Shown: one piece after another, positions 63,037-64,000 of the stretch
How the letters are laid out: each line of letters begins with the position of its first letter
Position numbering within the stretch: the stretch's first letter is position 1
Notes under the pieces: model-generated
The model's database searches: none
Seen by the model: the letters and a program-made list of their open reading frames with translations, nothing else
Told to the model about the DNA's origin: nothing
Source of the DNA: Granulosicoccus sp036478595
GTDB taxonomy: Bacteria > Pseudomonadota > Gammaproteobacteria > Granulosicoccales > Granulosicoccaceae
Length of the DNA stretch: 64,000 nt
NCBI GenBank assembly: GCA_036478595.1
Contig: JAZGEF010000045.1
Span: 24,489 to 88,488 of the forward strand
Reading direction: 5' to 3'
Made by a program: the position numbers and the translations under genes

Positions 63037-63633
63037 ATGGCTATTGATATGGACAAAACTGCAGAGATCGCGCTAGCAATTCTTGCTTTAACGCAACACA
63101 CAGATCAAGCTGGTGGGGTACGAGCATGGAAAGGCATTGACTGGGAATTGCTGGATGCGATGCGTCAGAAAGGCTGGATAGGCAATCCTGTAGGAAAAGC
63201 GAAGTCTGTATCGATATCTAAATCTGGATTGTCGGTAGCCATAGAGGCGCAGGCCAAATATCTTGATACAGAGCCCAATGTCGCAGATATAAAATCGTTA
63301 GAAGAAGGTATGTGGACTTACGCCTTGCGTGCAGATTCAGATTGGTTTGATGCTCATTTGCATGGGAAGTTTGTCGAAGTTGGGCGTTCTGGCCGCAGAT
63401 ATTCTCGAGACGAGTTCTTTCCTATTAGCGTAGGTCTATTTGAAGCAAAGTTGCCACTACCTCGGTATCAAGTCCAAAGGCTTGGTAATGGCTGTGCACT
63501 GGCAACTTATGATTCGGTAGTTCGCTATCAATCGCATGTAGAAACGGCTTTTCGTGCATCGACCTGGATATATGAGGAAGGCAATTGGCAGTTGCTTTAC
63601 CACCAAGGGACGGCTCAGCAGGATGACGCCTAA
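63037..63633 (+). CDS. DUF6429 plus NTF2-like (DUF4440) fusion protein (cassette 5)
   Basis: 198 residues from ATG 63037. N-terminal 75 residues match the DUF6429 pattern (ALAILALTQH, RAWKGIDWELLDAMRQKGWIGNPVGKAKSVS), a family often beside transposases. The C-terminal 105 residues look like an NTF2/SnoaL-like DUF4440 domain (WFDAHLHGKFVEVGRSGRRYSRDEF, WIYEEGNWQLLYHQGT). The stop lies inside the left core of attC 4 (GCCTAAC), typical of cassette genes. Function unknown. Confidence 0.8.
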   Translation: MAIDMDKTAEIALAILALTQHTDQAGGVRAWKGIDWELLDAMRQKGWIGNPVGKAKSVSISKSGLSVAIEAQAKYLDTEPNVADIKSLEEGMWTYALRADSDWFDAHLHGKFVEVGRSGRRYSRDEFFPISVGLFEAKLPLPRYQVQRLGNGCALATYDSVVRYQSHVETAFRASTWIYEEGNWQLLYHQGTAQQDDA

Positions 63634-63724
63634 CAAGCCGCAATCGCTTGCAGCTCCGGCGCAAACGATGAGTACCTCACCAACGCGTAGCAGCTGCAAT
63701 CGTTTCTCACGGCAGATGTTAGCT
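63628..63724 (+). repeat. attC recombination site 4
   Basis: Left GCCTAAC (63628-63634), right GTTAGCT (63718-63724; one deviation). 97 bases. Internal arms GCAATCG and TGCAATCG are partly complementary to the other half. Resembles marine vibrio-like sites beginning GCCTAACAA. Confidence 0.8.
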
Positions 63725-63843
63725 GTCGTTGGCAGCCACTATTGAAACCTTAGGAGTCAATCACATAGCCACAGCAAACTCAGATTCGAAGTGAGCTTCC
63801 GGCAGCTCTGCGCAAATAATAGCGGTTAATGGTCTAACGCCAC

Positions 63844-64000
63844 TTATTTATCCTGCGGATAGTTCCACGGCAGCCACTTCTCTGGAGAGGCTTTTACCTG
63901 CAATTGGTTTCGCTGAATGCTCTGCAGATAATCAAACGCGTTAACCTCATTCTCCTGGCAAGTGGCCAGTATTGATGTGATCACATCGGATACCGAGGCC
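63844..64000 (-). CDS. IS66-family transposase, C-terminal fragment (runs off window)
   Basis: The frame read on the minus strand ends at 63844-63846 (TAA) and extends past base 64000. Visible C-terminus: FDYLQSIQRNQLQVKAS and WLPWNYPQDK, the C-terminal signature of IS66 TnpC. The upstream bulk and the inverted ends lie outside. It suggests an IS66 element inserted beyond attC 4. Confidence 0.75.
   Translation of the reverse strand, partial: ASVSDVITSILATCQENEVNAFDYLQSIQRNQLQVKASPEKWLPWNYPQDK

Noticed and set aside
1..64000. tRNA, rRNA and CRISPR structures
   Set aside because: No conserved T-loop or rRNA signatures and no regularly spaced repeats were seen; the attC sites are the only spaced repeats and differ in sequence.

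Overview
The window is a 64 kb piece of a gammaproteobacterial chromosome, probably marine or aquatic. The evidence is the polA / engB - cytochrome c4 - dsbA gene set seen in pseudomonad-like genomes, PilU and PilY1 pilus genes, a LuxR/LuxI pair, and a chromosomal integron with a cassette array. The genus cannot be named from sequence alone. I saw no rRNA, tRNA or CRISPR array.

Layout. 1-2523: 3' part of polA. 2740-8093: an operon for a tungsten-type aldehyde oxidoreductase (Fe-S subunit, catalytic subunit, FAD subunit) with its own MoaD-like and MoaA pterin genes. 8102-8316: remnant of a periplasmic binding-protein gene. 8322-24285: mostly housekeeping (rsgA, pseudouridine synthase, OmpA-family protein, trpS, asparaginase, pta, GMC oxidoreductase, hisC, dsbA, cytochrome c4), plus a secreted caspase-like protein paired with a small membrane protein. 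24392-30975: engB, a complete branched-chain amino acid/amide type ABC transporter (five genes) and a ChaC-like gene. 31102-43445: DUF2130, pilU, pilY1, an HTTM membrane protein, an AEC transporter, gnd, an AI-2E family permease and a Crp/Fnr regulator.

43689-45015: quorum sensing. luxR and luxI converge and overlap by 14 bases. 45365-53336: a dipeptide/oligopeptide ABC operon (dppABCDF) with an M24 aminopeptidase between dppA and dppB, then a VOC protein and murQ, a set that fits peptide uptake and wall-sugar recycling. 53400-58395: a DUF937 protein with 33-base tandem repeats, a glutathione transferase, a QueG-like Fe-S protein and a hydantoinase/oxoprolinase-family protein.

58578-64000: an integron. 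The integrase gene (minus strand) has a one-base frameshift in a homopolymer and lies behind a LexA-type box. An attI candidate follows, then plus-strand cassettes separated by attC sites: a RelE/HigA-type toxin-antitoxin pair, a frameshifted lipoprotein, a decayed IS1182-type transposase, a LysE exporter, and a DUF6429 + NTF2-like fusion. The window ends inside an IS66-type transposase. Signals most worth a second look are the integron, the aldehyde oxidoreductase operon, a polA proofreading-site substitution, and several unassigned operator-like repeats.
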